This document shows, piece by piece, positions 24,695-32,584 of a stretch of 64,000 nucleotides of DNA. The notes under the pieces were generated by a model. The model had not been told where the DNA came from, searched no databases, and saw only the letters and a list, made by a program, of their open reading frames with translations. Position numbers and translations under genes: made by a program. Origin of the DNA: Pseudomonas farris (GTDB lineage: Bacteria; Pseudomonadota; Gammaproteobacteria; Pseudomonadales; Pseudomonadaceae); contig NZ_JAHSTV010000011.1 of assembly GCF_019145235.1 (NCBI RefSeq), forward strand, positions 124,001 through 188,000, read 5' to 3'. Each line of letters starts with the position of its first letter. Positions within the stretch are counted from its first letter, which is position 1.

Positions 24695-26173
24695 CTACTC
24701 CGGCAGTTCGGCCAAGCCATCAACATCCGTCATCGCCCGCTCCAGCAGGTCCGCCGGCAAGCTCTTGCTGGCCCGCGCCCCGAGCAACTTGAGCTGCTCG
24801 CTGCGACTGACCAGGTTGCCGCGGCCTTCAGTCAGTTTATTGCGTGCAGAGCTGTAGGCTTTGTCCAGTTGTTGCAGGCGATTACCGACCTCATCCAGAT
24901 CCTGAATAAACAACACGAACTTGTCGTACAGCCAACCGGCGCGCTCGGCGATTTCCCGGGCGTTCTGACTCTGGCGCTCCTGCTTCCACAAGCTATCGAT
25001 GACCCGCAAAGTGGCCAGCAACGTGGTCGGACTGACGATCACGATATTGCGGTCGAATGCCTCCTGAAACAGCGTCGGCTCAGCCTGCAACGCCGCAGAA
25101 AACGCCGCTTCGATCGGGACGAAAAGCAGAACGAAATCCAGGCTGTGCAAGCCGTCGAGCCGCTTGTAGTCCTTGCCGGCCAAGCCTTTGACGTGAGTGC
25201 GCAAGGACAACACATGCTGCTTGATGGCAATCTGGCCGATGGCATCGTCCTCGGCCGCTACATATTGCTGATAGGCCGTGAGGCTGACCTTGGAATCGAC
25301 CACGACCTGCTTGTCGCCGGGCAGGTAAATAATCACATCCGGCTGGAAACGCTCACCGTCCGGCCCCTTGAGATTGACCTGGGTCTGGTACTCACGCCCC
25401 TTCTCCAGCCCCGCATGCTCAAGCACCCGCTCGAGAATCAGTTCGCCCCAGTTGCCTTGGGTTTTCTGCCCTTTCAAGGCGCGCGTCAGGTTGGTGGCTT
25501 CGTCGCTCAGGCGCAGGTTCAGTTGTTGCAGCCGCTCCAGTTCCTTGGCCAGGGAAAAACGCTCGCGGGCTTCAGCCTGATAGCTTTCCTCGACGCGCTT
25601 TTCGAACGACTGGATACGTTCCTTCAACGGATCGAGCAACTGCCCCAAACGTTGCTGGCTGGTTTCGGCAAAACGCTGCTCACGCTCGTCGAAGATCTTG
25701 CCCGCCAGCTCGGCGAATTGCGCGCGCAGTTCGTCCCGCGACCCTTGAAGGTCGTTGAGGCGCTGCTGATGGCTTTCCTGCTGCTCACGCAGCTCGGCAT
25801 TGAGGGAGGCGGCCTGCGCGTCGAGCCGACGCAACTCAGCCTCTTTGCCGGCGCGTTCGATGTTCCAGGCGTGGGCCGCGTCGCGGGCATCGTCGCGTTC
25901 GATCTGGAGCAGTTCGACTTCACGGCGCACGGCGGCCAGATCGGCCTGTTTGGCGGAGTTGGCCTGGCTCAGGTCGGCGATTTCATCACGGCAGGTATCA
26001 AGCTGGGCATTCAAGCCGTCCTGCGTCAGCTGGGCGATGGCAAGGCGCTCTTCCAGCAACGCCAGCTCGGCCTGCCCCCCACTCGCCCGACGCTGAAGTT
26101 GCCAGGCCAGTACCAGTAACGGCAGCGCAGCGCCCGCCAGACCCAGCAATGCGCTGGTCAAGTCCATCGCCAT
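24695..26173 (-). CDS. rmuC: DNA recombination protein RmuC
   Basis: 492 residues from the ATG at 26173, preceded by CAGGAG; a GTG at 26179 is an alternative. An N-terminal membrane helix is followed by a long coiled coil (about 30-200) and the RmuC nuclease-like domain (about 215-430). This contains NWGELILERVLEHAGLEKGREY, QPDVIIYLPGDKQVVVDSKVSL (D...DSK, an endonuclease-like active site) and LDFVLLFVPIEAAF. RmuC limits inversions at short repeats in E. coli. Length and layout are normal. Confidence 0.95.
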   Translation of the reverse strand: MAMDLTSALLGLAGAALPLLVLAWQLQRRASGGQAELALLEERLAIAQLTQDGLNAQLDTCRDEIADLSQANSAKQADLAAVRREVELLQIERDDARDAAHAWNIERAGKEAELRRLDAQAASLNAELREQQESHQQRLNDLQGSRDELRAQFAELAGKIFDEREQRFAETSQQRLGQLLDPLKERIQSFEKRVEESYQAEARERFSLAKELERLQQLNLRLSDEATNLTRALKGQKTQGNWGELILERVLEHAGLEKGREYQTQVNLKGPDGERFQPDVIIYLPGDKQVVVDSKVSLTAYQQYVAAEDDAIGQIAIKQHVLSLRTHVKGLAGKDYKRLDGLHSLDFVLLFVPIEAAFSAALQAEPTLFQEAFDRNIVIVSPTTLLATLRVIDSLWKQERQSQNAREIAERAGWLYDKFVLFIQDLDEVGNRLQQLDKAYSSARNKLTEGRGNLVSRSEQLKLLGARASKSLPADLLERAMTDVDGLAELPE

Positions 26174-26234
26174 AGCCACTCCTGCCGATTAGTTAAAGCG
26201 TGAAGGTTAACCAAGGCGTCAGGTCTTGGACAGC

Positions 26235-26558
26235 TCAGTCTTCGGTCTGGCCCAGTTCCTGTTGCGCGCGTCGGTCGCCCGCACGCGCGGCCTGACGCAA
26301 CAGTTCCTGGCCAATTCGGCGATCCCGGGCGTTACCGCATTCGCGGCACATCAGCTGGCCGAGACGGCTTTGCGCGGCCACCACGCCTTCCCGGGCAGGC
26401 TGCTTGAGCAAGCGTCCGGCGAAGTGTTTGACGTTGGAGTTTTCGCCCAGGCGCGGGCTGTCCAGCAGCCACTCGGCCACGCGCATCGAAAAGCGCTTGG
26501 GTGGGGTAACACCAAGGGGTGTTGAGGCAGCAGAGATTGATACTGAGCGAAACTTCAT
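26235..26558 (-). CDS. Short Sel1-like repeat protein
   Basis: 107 residues from the ATG at 26558 (MKFRSVSISAASTPLGV). Residues about 45-105 form Sel1-like helical pairs (EGVVAAQSRLGQLMCRECGNARDRRIGQELLRQAARAGDRRAQQELG). Alternative starts exist: MRVAEWLL 25 codons later, or a much longer reading that crosses the DnaA-box element and is unlikely. A weak ribosome site leaves the start open. It lies 61 bases upstream of rmuC on the same strand. The function is unknown. Confidence 0.75.
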   Translation of the reverse strand: MKFRSVSISAASTPLGVTPPKRFSMRVAEWLLDSPRLGENSNVKHFAGRLLKQPAREGVVAAQSRLGQLMCRECGNARDRRIGQELLRQAARAGDRRAQQELGQTED

Positions 26559-26662
26559 AAAGCACTGTGGGGCAGATCGGAAGGCGCGCCACTCTACTCT
26601 TTTTTTCGTACAGGTAAAGTCGAAAAAAGCCTGCACGCCCGTCCTAGAGCAAGCGCTTGGGA

Positions 26663-26794
26663 CAATCCACAGAAGCTGTGGATAACTCAGTGGACAACCG
26701 TCTTTGAACTCGCGCAAAGCCCTGTGGAATGGGGCTCGCAGTCAAACTGACGATTTTTTCACCAGTAAAAAAAAGCGATGTTTTTCATTGACTT
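26663..26794 (-). promoter_or_regulatory. Conserved 131-bp intergenic element with DnaA boxes, copy B
   Basis: Matches copy A (7651-7781) block by block: ATCCACA-n4-TGTGGATAAC (perfect DnaA box 26677-26685; the left partner is degenerate), AAAGCCC...GGGGC, T6, A8, TTTTTCATTGACTT. It lies upstream of the Sel1-like gene in the same orientation as copy A to its gene. Confidence 0.55.
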
Positions 26795-27169
26795 AAATTT
26801 TCGTTACAGGCACCCACTCCCGTTGAAGCCAGGATGACAGTGGGATGACAGTCCGCGCAACTTATGTGCACAAGTACCTGCGAGGCGGTTATATCGATGC
26901 GCTTTTTCGGCGCGTTTTTCCGTAAAGCCAGGGGATAAACCCGGGCAACCCGCGCAACGATTGATCCTGGCTCAATCGTCCTCTCGGATCAACGGTCGGG
27001 TTCTGGGCTATTACGGGGCGCCGGGTCTGCCGGTGGCTCTGTCAGCGGTATTCGAATCGCTCAGCCGAGACTAGTCGACAGGCACCCCAGCGATCTTTTT
27101 TGCGATCAGGCTTCCCTTTGGCAATTCAATCCGTTAGTATCCGCGGCGTTAGTACCAAGCTGAAAGTCA

Positions 27170-27310
27170 ATTCTGGTCGAACAAATCCCCCGGTCAGCCT
27201 TCCCTAAGAGAAGCCTCCACCGACAAAACGGGATCGACCACCTCGATGGTTTCCAGGTAAATCTTGCACCAACACAGCCTTTGAATCGAAAGCAAAGGGT
27301 GTTGCCAAGC
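27170..27310 (+). promoter_or_regulatory. Candidate structured RNA in a long non-coding stretch
   Basis: 26795-27560 has no convincing gene. Within it a strong hairpin occurs at 27270-27304: CAACAC-AG-CCTTTG pairs with CAAAGG-GTGTTG, 12 bp with a 2-nt bulge and a nine-base loop. Upstream, GGTCGA (27175-27180) can pair with TCGACC (27234-27239). This could be the 5' leader of the 74-residue gene or an independent small RNA. Confidence 0.4.
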
Positions 27311-27560
27311 TCACTTACTCTGACCGAACCAGCCTGCAAATTGATCAGGATCTTCACCCCGGGCCCAGAACCTTTGCCCTTGATGTGTTGCCTGCCCTCC
27401 TAAGTACCTACCTGCCAGCCCAAGCGCGCCAATTTATCAGCGCTTCAAACTGGCTGCTTTGTTCCAGTCGGGTTCTTCGTTCGACCAATGGTGGTCGTCG
27501 TCACTGGAACGTTTTAACTTTGCACGGTTCTTATCCGTGTCGCTTGTAGGAACACCAATT

Positions 27561-27785
27561 ATGTCCACTCAAATCCACACTCAGGATGCCATTCGCACCC
27601 TAACCAACGCTTTTGCTCCAATGAACTGCCTGATCATGGCCGCTCGCAAAGGCTGCTTCAGCTTCACTCTGGTCAACGAACACGGCATCGCGCGTCACAG
27701 CGAACGCCTGTACCCGGATCAATACTCCAGCGCAGAACCGCTGCAGGCTGTGATCGAGCGTACTCGCCAGGCACTGGTTGCCTGA
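27561..27785 (+). CDS. Small conserved Pseudomonas protein (DUF3509-like)
   Basis: 74 residues beginning MSTQIHTQDAIRTLTNAFAP, with TAGGAA upstream of the ATG at 27561. The pattern FAPMNC...FTLVNEHGIARHSERLY...LQAVIERTRQALV resembles small Pseudomonas proteins annotated as DUF3509. That family call is from memory and uncertain. Soluble, no known function. It is preceded by a very long untranslated region and followed by a strong terminator, so it is probably monocistronic. Confidence 0.8.
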   Translation: MSTQIHTQDAIRTLTNAFAPMNCLIMAARKGCFSFTLVNEHGIARHSERLYPDQYSSAEPLQAVIERTRQALVA

Positions 27786-27809
27786 GACGCCAGAAAGGCT
27801 GAAAACCTC

Positions 27810-27840
27810 AAAAGCCCTGCTGAAAAGCGGGGCTTTTTAT
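27810..27840 (+). terminator. Rho-independent terminator
   Basis: AAAGCCCTGC pairs with GCGGGGCTTT and is followed by a T run. It lies 25 bases after the 74-residue gene. Confidence 0.9.
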
Positions 27841-28060
27841 TGCCCGATATTTCTCATTTCGTGGTCAACGGCTAAGCACCAACCGATATAACGGTTATAA
27901 CTCGAAGCCGGAAATATTTTAAAAACAGTCCTTTACAGCGAAATAATGACACTACACTTCAACTCAAGCGGCTTGATCCGCTTCCGGCGAGCCTGAATCG
28001 ATCCACTGCTGCCAAGGCCCCCTTCAGGTATCGCCGACCACTTGATGTTTCGAGGGCTTT

Positions 28061-28543
28061 ATGGGAATCGCTGCCAGCGAACTGTGTCGTTATGTGATCC
28101 GTCCGACGTTGATCTATCTCGGACGCCATAGCGCAACTGCCGAATCCCTGCTGCTGGGCATTGCCGCCAGTCAGTCAGCCCTTGGGTCAGCCTTGCACGA
28201 CCGCCGTGGACACGGCCTGTACCGAATCGCCGAACCCCGCCACCAGGCCCTATGGGATCACTATTTGGCCTTGGACCCGGATCGCGCGAGCCTGGTCCGC
28301 GGCCTGGCCAGCCAGCATGCTTTTCTCAGCGGGCCGCATCTGGAATTGACCGTCAACCTGCGTTACGCCACTGCCATCGCCTGGCTGCTGGTAGAAGAAC
28401 AGAACACTCCCCTCCCCGCCTCCGATGACCTGTTGGGAATGGCCCGAATCTGGCGCCAGACTTTCCAGCCCCAAGGTCGTCTGCGAGATTTCACCTACGC
28501 CTGGCAAACCTGTGTTTCATCGTTGAATCAGGTCGCCTGCTGA
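28061..28543 (+). CDS. Conserved Pseudomonas hypothetical protein (160 aa)
   Basis: Starts MGIAASELCRYVIRPTLIYLGRHS with GAGGG eight bases before the ATG. The protein is helical and soluble, without a signal peptide. The middle part ESLLLGIAASQSALGSALHDRRGHGLYRI is reminiscent of the catalytic-helix region of lysozyme-like transglycosylases (a helix followed by a GxGLY turn), but the expected glutamate is replaced, so this is only a hint. I know several relatives in Pseudomonas without a function. It has its own transcription unit, upstream of the FadL gene. Confidence 0.75.
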   Translation: MGIAASELCRYVIRPTLIYLGRHSATAESLLLGIAASQSALGSALHDRRGHGLYRIAEPRHQALWDHYLALDPDRASLVRGLASQHAFLSGPHLELTVNLRYATAIAWLLVEEQNTPLPASDDLLGMARIWRQTFQPQGRLRDFTYAWQTCVSSLNQVAC

Positions 28544-28689
28544 CCCACCCATTTCCGAAGATCGCGTAACTTGTCGCTATTTTGGTCGGATTGTCCTACA
28601 AAACCGCTCTAAATCAAGCGTTACAGGCTATAGCGCCCGGACGAAAATGTTGGTAATTTTCGCCCCGGTGATCACCAGGAGTTCTAATA

Positions 28690-29958
28690 ATGAAAAAAGT
28701 AATGCTCAAAACCACCCTTAGTCTCGCCGTTGCCTTGGCATCCACCCAGATCTTCGCAAGTGGCTTTGCCATCAACGAACAAAGCATCAGCGGGATGGGC
28801 ACAGGTTTTGCCGGGCGATCTTCTTCTGCCGACGACGCAAGCACCATTTTCGGCAACCCTGCCGGCATGTCTCGCCTCAAGCGCGAACAAGTGACCGGCG
28901 GCGCTGCACTGCTCGACGCACACACTGACATCAGCCACGCCAGTTCCAGCCCGAACAGCGGCAGCAACGATGGCGACATGGTTCCCTTCATCGCCGTGCC
29001 GATGGGTTACTACGTCAAGCCAATCGATGAACATTGGGCATTCGGTGTGGGCATGTACGCGCCATTCGGTCTGGTGACCGATTACGAGAACGGCTTTGCC
29101 GGCCGTTACTTCGGCAGCAAGAGCGAAGTAAAAATCGTAACCCTGCAGCCAACCGTCAGCTACGCCTTCAACGACAAGGTGTCGATCGGTTTCGGTCCGA
29201 CCATCAACCGCATTGACGGCACCCTGGAATCGAATCTGTCGCTGAACCCTCGCGCAGCGGACGGTAACGTCAAGATCAAGGGTGACGACACCGCGCTGGG
29301 TTACAACATCGGCATCCTGGTTCAGGCCACCGACAGCACTCGCGTCGGCCTGACCTACCACTCGAAAGTGAAGTACAAGCTCGAGGGTGACACCAAGGTC
29401 AACTACAACCTCCTGGGGGCCCTTGGTCAGAACCCGAGCCAGAAGTACGACGCGTCGCTGGACATCACCACGCCTGAGTCGGTCGACTTCTCGGTTACTC
29501 ACCAGCTGGACGATAAATGGACTCTCTACGCAGGCAGCACCTGGACTCGCTGGAGCCGCCTGAAAGAAATCTCCGTTGAGAACAGTGGCGTTCCTGCCGC
29601 TCTGAACGGTCGGTTTGGCACCATCACCGAAGAACAGAACTGGCATGACACCTGGGCTCACGCCATCGGTGCTTCGTACCAATTGAACAAGCAATGGGTC
29701 CTGCGTACCGGCCTGTCCGTCGACCAGGCACCGACCAACAACGAAAACCGCTCCCCACGCATTCCGACAGGCGATCGCAAGATTTTCAGTCTTGGTGCTG
29801 GCTGGAGCCCGACCGACGACTTGACTATCGACGTAGCGTACTCGTACCTGCGCGAAGAATCGGTCAAGGTCAACAACAGCAACGGCCGTCAGAACTACAG
29901 CGCAGAGTATGAAAACTATGCGAACGGTTTCGGTGTTGGCGCGACCTACCGTTTCTGA
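28690..29958 (+). CDS. FadL/OmpP1-family outer membrane transporter
   Basis: 422-residue outer-membrane beta-barrel that would admit hydrophobic molecules such as long-chain fatty acids. The signal peptide ends QIFA, and the mature protein starts SGFAINEQSISGMGTGFAGRSS, the conserved FadL hatch region, with IFGNPAGMSRL (NPA motif) near residue 58. It ends in FGVGATYRF with the C-terminal phenylalanine used for barrel insertion. A strong AGGAG precedes the start. The exact substrate is unknown, since Pseudomonas has several FadL paralogues. Confidence 0.94.
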   Translation: MKKVMLKTTLSLAVALASTQIFASGFAINEQSISGMGTGFAGRSSSADDASTIFGNPAGMSRLKREQVTGGAALLDAHTDISHASSSPNSGSNDGDMVPFIAVPMGYYVKPIDEHWAFGVGMYAPFGLVTDYENGFAGRYFGSKSEVKIVTLQPTVSYAFNDKVSIGFGPTINRIDGTLESNLSLNPRAADGNVKIKGDDTALGYNIGILVQATDSTRVGLTYHSKVKYKLEGDTKVNYNLLGALGQNPSQKYDASLDITTPESVDFSVTHQLDDKWTLYAGSTWTRWSRLKEISVENSGVPAALNGRFGTITEEQNWHDTWAHAIGASYQLNKQWVLRTGLSVDQAPTNNENRSPRIPTGDRKIFSLGAGWSPTDDLTIDVAYSYLREESVKVNNSNGRQNYSAEYENYANGFGVGATYRF

Positions 29959-29991
29959 TGATTCACGGCGACTCCCTCGCCGCCTGAATTG

Positions 29992-30029
29992 AAAAAGCCC
30001 CGCACTCTTGTACAGAGGCGGGGCTTTTT
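29992..30029. terminator. Bidirectional terminator between fadL-like and gpx-like genes
   Basis: AAAAAGCCCCGC pairs with GCGGGGCTTTTT around a 14-base loop, with T runs on both strands. It serves the two convergent genes. Confidence 0.92.
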
Positions 30030-30041
30030 AGTGGCCGTCGC

Positions 30042-30593
30042 TCAGGGTTTCGAGGCCAGGGCTTTCTCTACTGCCTCGATGAACTCGGGATTATCCGGCT
30101 TGGTCAGGCTGGAGAAATTGGCGATCACTTTGCCTTGGCGATCGACCACGTACTTGTAGAAATTCCACTTGGGCGAACTGCTTTGTTCAGAGAGAACCTT
30201 GAACAAATGCGTTGCATCATCGCCGCGGACTTTCTGTGGCTCGGTCATGGTGAAGGTCACGCCGTAGTTCACGTAACAGACTTTGGCAGTCTCTGCACCA
30301 TCTTTGGACTCTTGCTTGAAGTCATTGGATGGAACACCAACCACCTCAAGCCCTTGATCCTTGTAACGCTGATACAGCGCCTCAAGGCCTTTGAACTGCG
30401 GGGCGAAGCCACAGAAGCTCGCGGTATTGACCACCACCAGTGGCTTGCCGGCGAAGCGCTGGCACAGATCGATGGATTCCTTGGCACGCAGCTTGGGCAA
30501 TGAGCCTTGTAATAATTCCGGGCATTCTGCCGCCTGGGCCAACCCGGTAAAAGCCGTCAGCAACGCGGGGACTGCAAGCCAGCGCATCAGCAT
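30042..30593 (-). CDS. Periplasmic glutathione peroxidase-like thiol peroxidase
   Basis: 183 residues with a signal peptide (cut after AQA), so exported. The peroxidatic cysteine lies in NTASFCGFAPQFKGLEALY, and KWNFYKYVVDRQG keeps the WN pair of the active site. The usual glutamine of the CNQFGxQEP motif is not present: the segment reads VPSNDFKQES. Such proteins in bacteria generally use thioredoxin-like reductants rather than glutathione; the periplasmic reductant here is unknown. AAGGATG precedes the ATG. It is convergent with the FadL gene. Confidence 0.88.
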   Translation of the reverse strand: MLMRWLAVPALLTAFTGLAQAAECPELLQGSLPKLRAKESIDLCQRFAGKPLVVVNTASFCGFAPQFKGLEALYQRYKDQGLEVVGVPSNDFKQESKDGAETAKVCYVNYGVTFTMTEPQKVRGDDATHLFKVLSEQSSSPKWNFYKYVVDRQGKVIANFSSLTKPDNPEFIEAVEKALASKP

Positions 30594-30649
30594 GTCGGTG
30601 CATCCTTGAACAATCGTCAGAAAACGAAATTACTCGCCTTCGCCGCTCG

Positions 30650-30772
30650 CTAGCAAGCACCCATGCCCAACTGCATCAACGCCAGGCCACCCTGATGCCA
30701 GCCCCACCACGCCAGGGCCAGCAGCAATATGCCGACGGCGAAAGCAGCCATTCGCGGCCAAAGACTGTTCAT
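30650..30772 (-). CDS. 40-residue membrane micropeptide, translationally coupled to MFS gene
   Basis: MNSLWPRMAAFAVGILLLAL begins a 40-codon reading frame ending GMGAC-TAG. Residues 8-25 form one hydrophobic helix with a tryptophan-rich end (AWWGWHQGG). The ATG at 30772 overlaps the TGA of the MFS gene as ATGA, the same coupling as in neighbouring operons, which argues that it is translated. I have a memory of similar short proteins after this MFS gene in other Pseudomonas. It may be a small subunit or regulator of the transporter, which is inference. Confidence 0.65.
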   Translation of the reverse strand: MNSLWPRMAAFAVGILLLALAWWGWHQGGLALMQLGMGAC

Positions 30773-31977
30773 GCGGCACTCATCCGGGTTTGCAGACGCG
30801 CCACCGGCTGCTCGCGCACCGGCCAGTTCAGGGCTGCGGCCACCAGACTCAAGAGAATTGCCACCTGCCAGATCAAGTCGTAACTCCCGGTTCGGTCATA
30901 CACCACCCCACCCAACCAGCCGCCGAGGAACGAGCCGAGCTGATGGAAGAGGAAAACGATCCCACCGAGCATGGACAAATTTCGTACACCGAACAAGGTC
31001 GCCACCGTGCCGTTGGTCAAGGGCACCGTCGACAACCAGAGAAAGCCCATGGCCATGCCGAACAGATAAGCCGTGATCTGAGTGACCGGTGCCCAGAGGA
31101 ACAGCACAATCACCACCGCCCGCAACAGATACAGACCGGTGAGCAGGCGCGGTTTGGACATTCGCCCGCCGAGCCAGCCTGCTGTATAGGTGCCAAAGAT
31201 ATTGAACAGCCCGATCAACGCCAACACCGTGGTGCCGACGGAGGCTGGCAAGTGTTGGTCCACCAGATAGGCCGGCAAGTGCACGCCGATGAACACCACT
31301 TGAAAACCGCAGACAAAAAAACCAAACGCCAACAGCCAGAATCCTGAATGGGAACAGGCTTCATGCAGCGCTTCAGAGAGGGTTTGCTCGTGCCCAAGAA
31401 CCGGCAGCGGCTTGTCCTTGAGCATGCTCACCAGCGGCACAATCAGCGCCACCACCAGGCCCAACACCAGCAATGCCGCGGACCAGCCAAGCCAGCCGAT
31501 CAGCCCCAGCGTGCCGGGCAACATGGCGAATTGACCGAAAGAACCGGCAGCGCTGGCGATCCCCATGCCCATGCTGCGTTTTTCCGGTGGCACGGCACGG
31601 CCAACCACGCCGAGGATCACCGAGAACGAGGTGCCCGACAGGCCGATACCGATCAACAGCCCGGCGCTCAAAGACAAGGTCACCGCCGAATCAGACAGCC
31701 CCATGAACACCAGACCCAGGGCGTACAGAACACCACCGATCAACACCACTTTCGCAGCGCCAAAGCGGTCGGCCAGTGCGCCAGTGAACGGCTGCGCCAG
31801 GCCCCAGATCAGATTCTGCAAGGCAATGGCGAAAGCAAACACTTCGCGGCCCCAGCCGAACTCGGCACTCATGGGCGCCAGAAACAGCCCGAAGCCGTGT
31901 CGCACACCCAAGGATAACGCCAGAATCAGCGCACTCCCCAACAGCACCCAACCGCATGTACGCCACATTGATGTCAT
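30769..31977 (-). CDS. MFS transporter (monocarboxylate/OFA-like)
   Basis: 402 residues from the ATG at 31977 (MTSMWRTCGW), chosen for GGAGAA at the right distance; upstream in-frame codons lie in the operator. Twelve membrane segments are visible. The GVRHGFGLFLAPMSAEFGWGREVFAFAIALQNLIWG start and the loop ADRFGAAKV are typical of MFS proteins related to monocarboxylate and oxalate/formate transporters. It is second in a marR-MFS-micropeptide operon, with a perfect 18-bp palindrome just upstream of its ribosome site. The substrate is unknown. Confidence 0.9.
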   Translation of the reverse strand: MTSMWRTCGWVLLGSALILALSLGVRHGFGLFLAPMSAEFGWGREVFAFAIALQNLIWGLAQPFTGALADRFGAAKVVLIGGVLYALGLVFMGLSDSAVTLSLSAGLLIGIGLSGTSFSVILGVVGRAVPPEKRSMGMGIASAAGSFGQFAMLPGTLGLIGWLGWSAALLVLGLVVALIVPLVSMLKDKPLPVLGHEQTLSEALHEACSHSGFWLLAFGFFVCGFQVVFIGVHLPAYLVDQHLPASVGTTVLALIGLFNIFGTYTAGWLGGRMSKPRLLTGLYLLRAVVIVLFLWAPVTQITAYLFGMAMGFLWLSTVPLTNGTVATLFGVRNLSMLGGIVFLFHQLGSFLGGWLGGVVYDRTGSYDLIWQVAILLSLVAAALNWPVREQPVARLQTRMSAA

Positions 31978-31991
31978 TCTTGTTCTCCGGT

Positions 31992-32009
31992 AGCGGGTAT
32001 ATACCCGCT
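31992..32009. promoter_or_regulatory. Probable MarR operator 1
   Basis: The perfect palindrome AGCGGGTATATACCCGCT lies between the marR stop and the MFS start. Its 16-base core recurs with one mismatch upstream of marR (32438-32453). Confidence 0.8.
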
Positions 32010-32029
32010 TAAGATCGAACAAACTGGCC

Positions 32030-32434
32030 TCAAGCCAATTCGTCCAGCAATTTCAGCAAGGTTTCACGCTTCTCGGCACCCAGACGGTCGATCAACCGTT
32101 GCTGCGCCGCTTCCCATGCCGGCAAGGCCGCTGCCAGACGTTCGCGCCCTGTCTCGGTGAGCAGGACGATGCGATTGCGCATGTCCTCACCCTCAACCAG
32201 CGTCACCAGGCCTTCACCTTCCAGCACCCGCAGATTGCGCCCGAGGGTGCTGCGATCCAGGCCCATGGCTTCAGCCAGAGACGAGATGCTCGGCTGATCC
32301 AGACGCTGCAGATTGCACAGCAGAGAATACTGGGCAACGTTGATCCCGAAGCCATCGAGGGCGCCGTCGTAATGCCTGCTGACGCCTCGAGCGGCGCGAC
32401 GCAGGTTAGTGCACAAACATTGAGAAGGAAGCAT
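32030..32434 (-). CDS. MarR-family transcriptional regulator
   Basis: 134-residue winged-helix repressor. The DNA-binding part reads PSISSLAEAMGLDRSTLGRNLRVLEGEGLVTLVEGEDMRNRIVLLTETGRERL, with the beta-wing residues D-R typical of MarR. The cysteines near the start (SQCLCTNLRRAARG) could be redox-sensitive, as in OhrR-like members; this is a suggestion only. The operator-like palindrome ends four bases before the ATG and leaves no normal ribosome site, so translation may be leaderless or weak. It probably controls itself and the MFS gene. Confidence 0.92.
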   Translation of the reverse strand: MLPSQCLCTNLRRAARGVSRHYDGALDGFGINVAQYSLLCNLQRLDQPSISSLAEAMGLDRSTLGRNLRVLEGEGLVTLVEGEDMRNRIVLLTETGRERLAAALPAWEAAQQRLIDRLGAEKRETLLKLLDELA

Positions 32435-32437
32435 AGT

Positions 32438-32453
32438 GCGTGTATATACCCGC
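32438..32453. promoter_or_regulatory. Probable MarR operator 2
   Basis: GCGTGTATATACCCGC differs at one position from the perfect palindrome of operator 1. It ends four bases before the marR start codon. Confidence 0.75.
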
Positions 32454-32488
32454 GGTTAAATGAAAGCAAATTTTTTGAAACATATTAC

Positions 32489-32581
32489 CTGTGGGAGCGG
32501 GCTTGCTCGCGAAAGCGGTGTGTCAGGCGATACCTATGTTGACTGTGCCGCCGTCTTCGCGAGCAAGCCCGCTCCCACAGG
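32489..32581. repeat. REPIN, GGGAGCGGGC-first orientation
   Basis: The spacer GCGGTGTGTCAGGCGATACC...GTTGACTGTGCCGCC closely matches the copy at 11941. It lies directly after the cobS stop, at the 3' end of the cob operon. Confidence 0.92.
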
Positions 32582-32584
32582 GAT

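Noticed and set aside
27106..27357. 83-codon minus-strand frame in the non-coding gap
   Set aside because: No ribosome site, composition unlike Pseudomonas proteins, and it overlaps the strong hairpin at 27270-27304.
27520..27540. RpoN-like -24/-12 promoter before the 74-residue gene
   Set aside because: TGCACGGTTCTTAT lacks the GG and GC dinucleotides at the required spacing.
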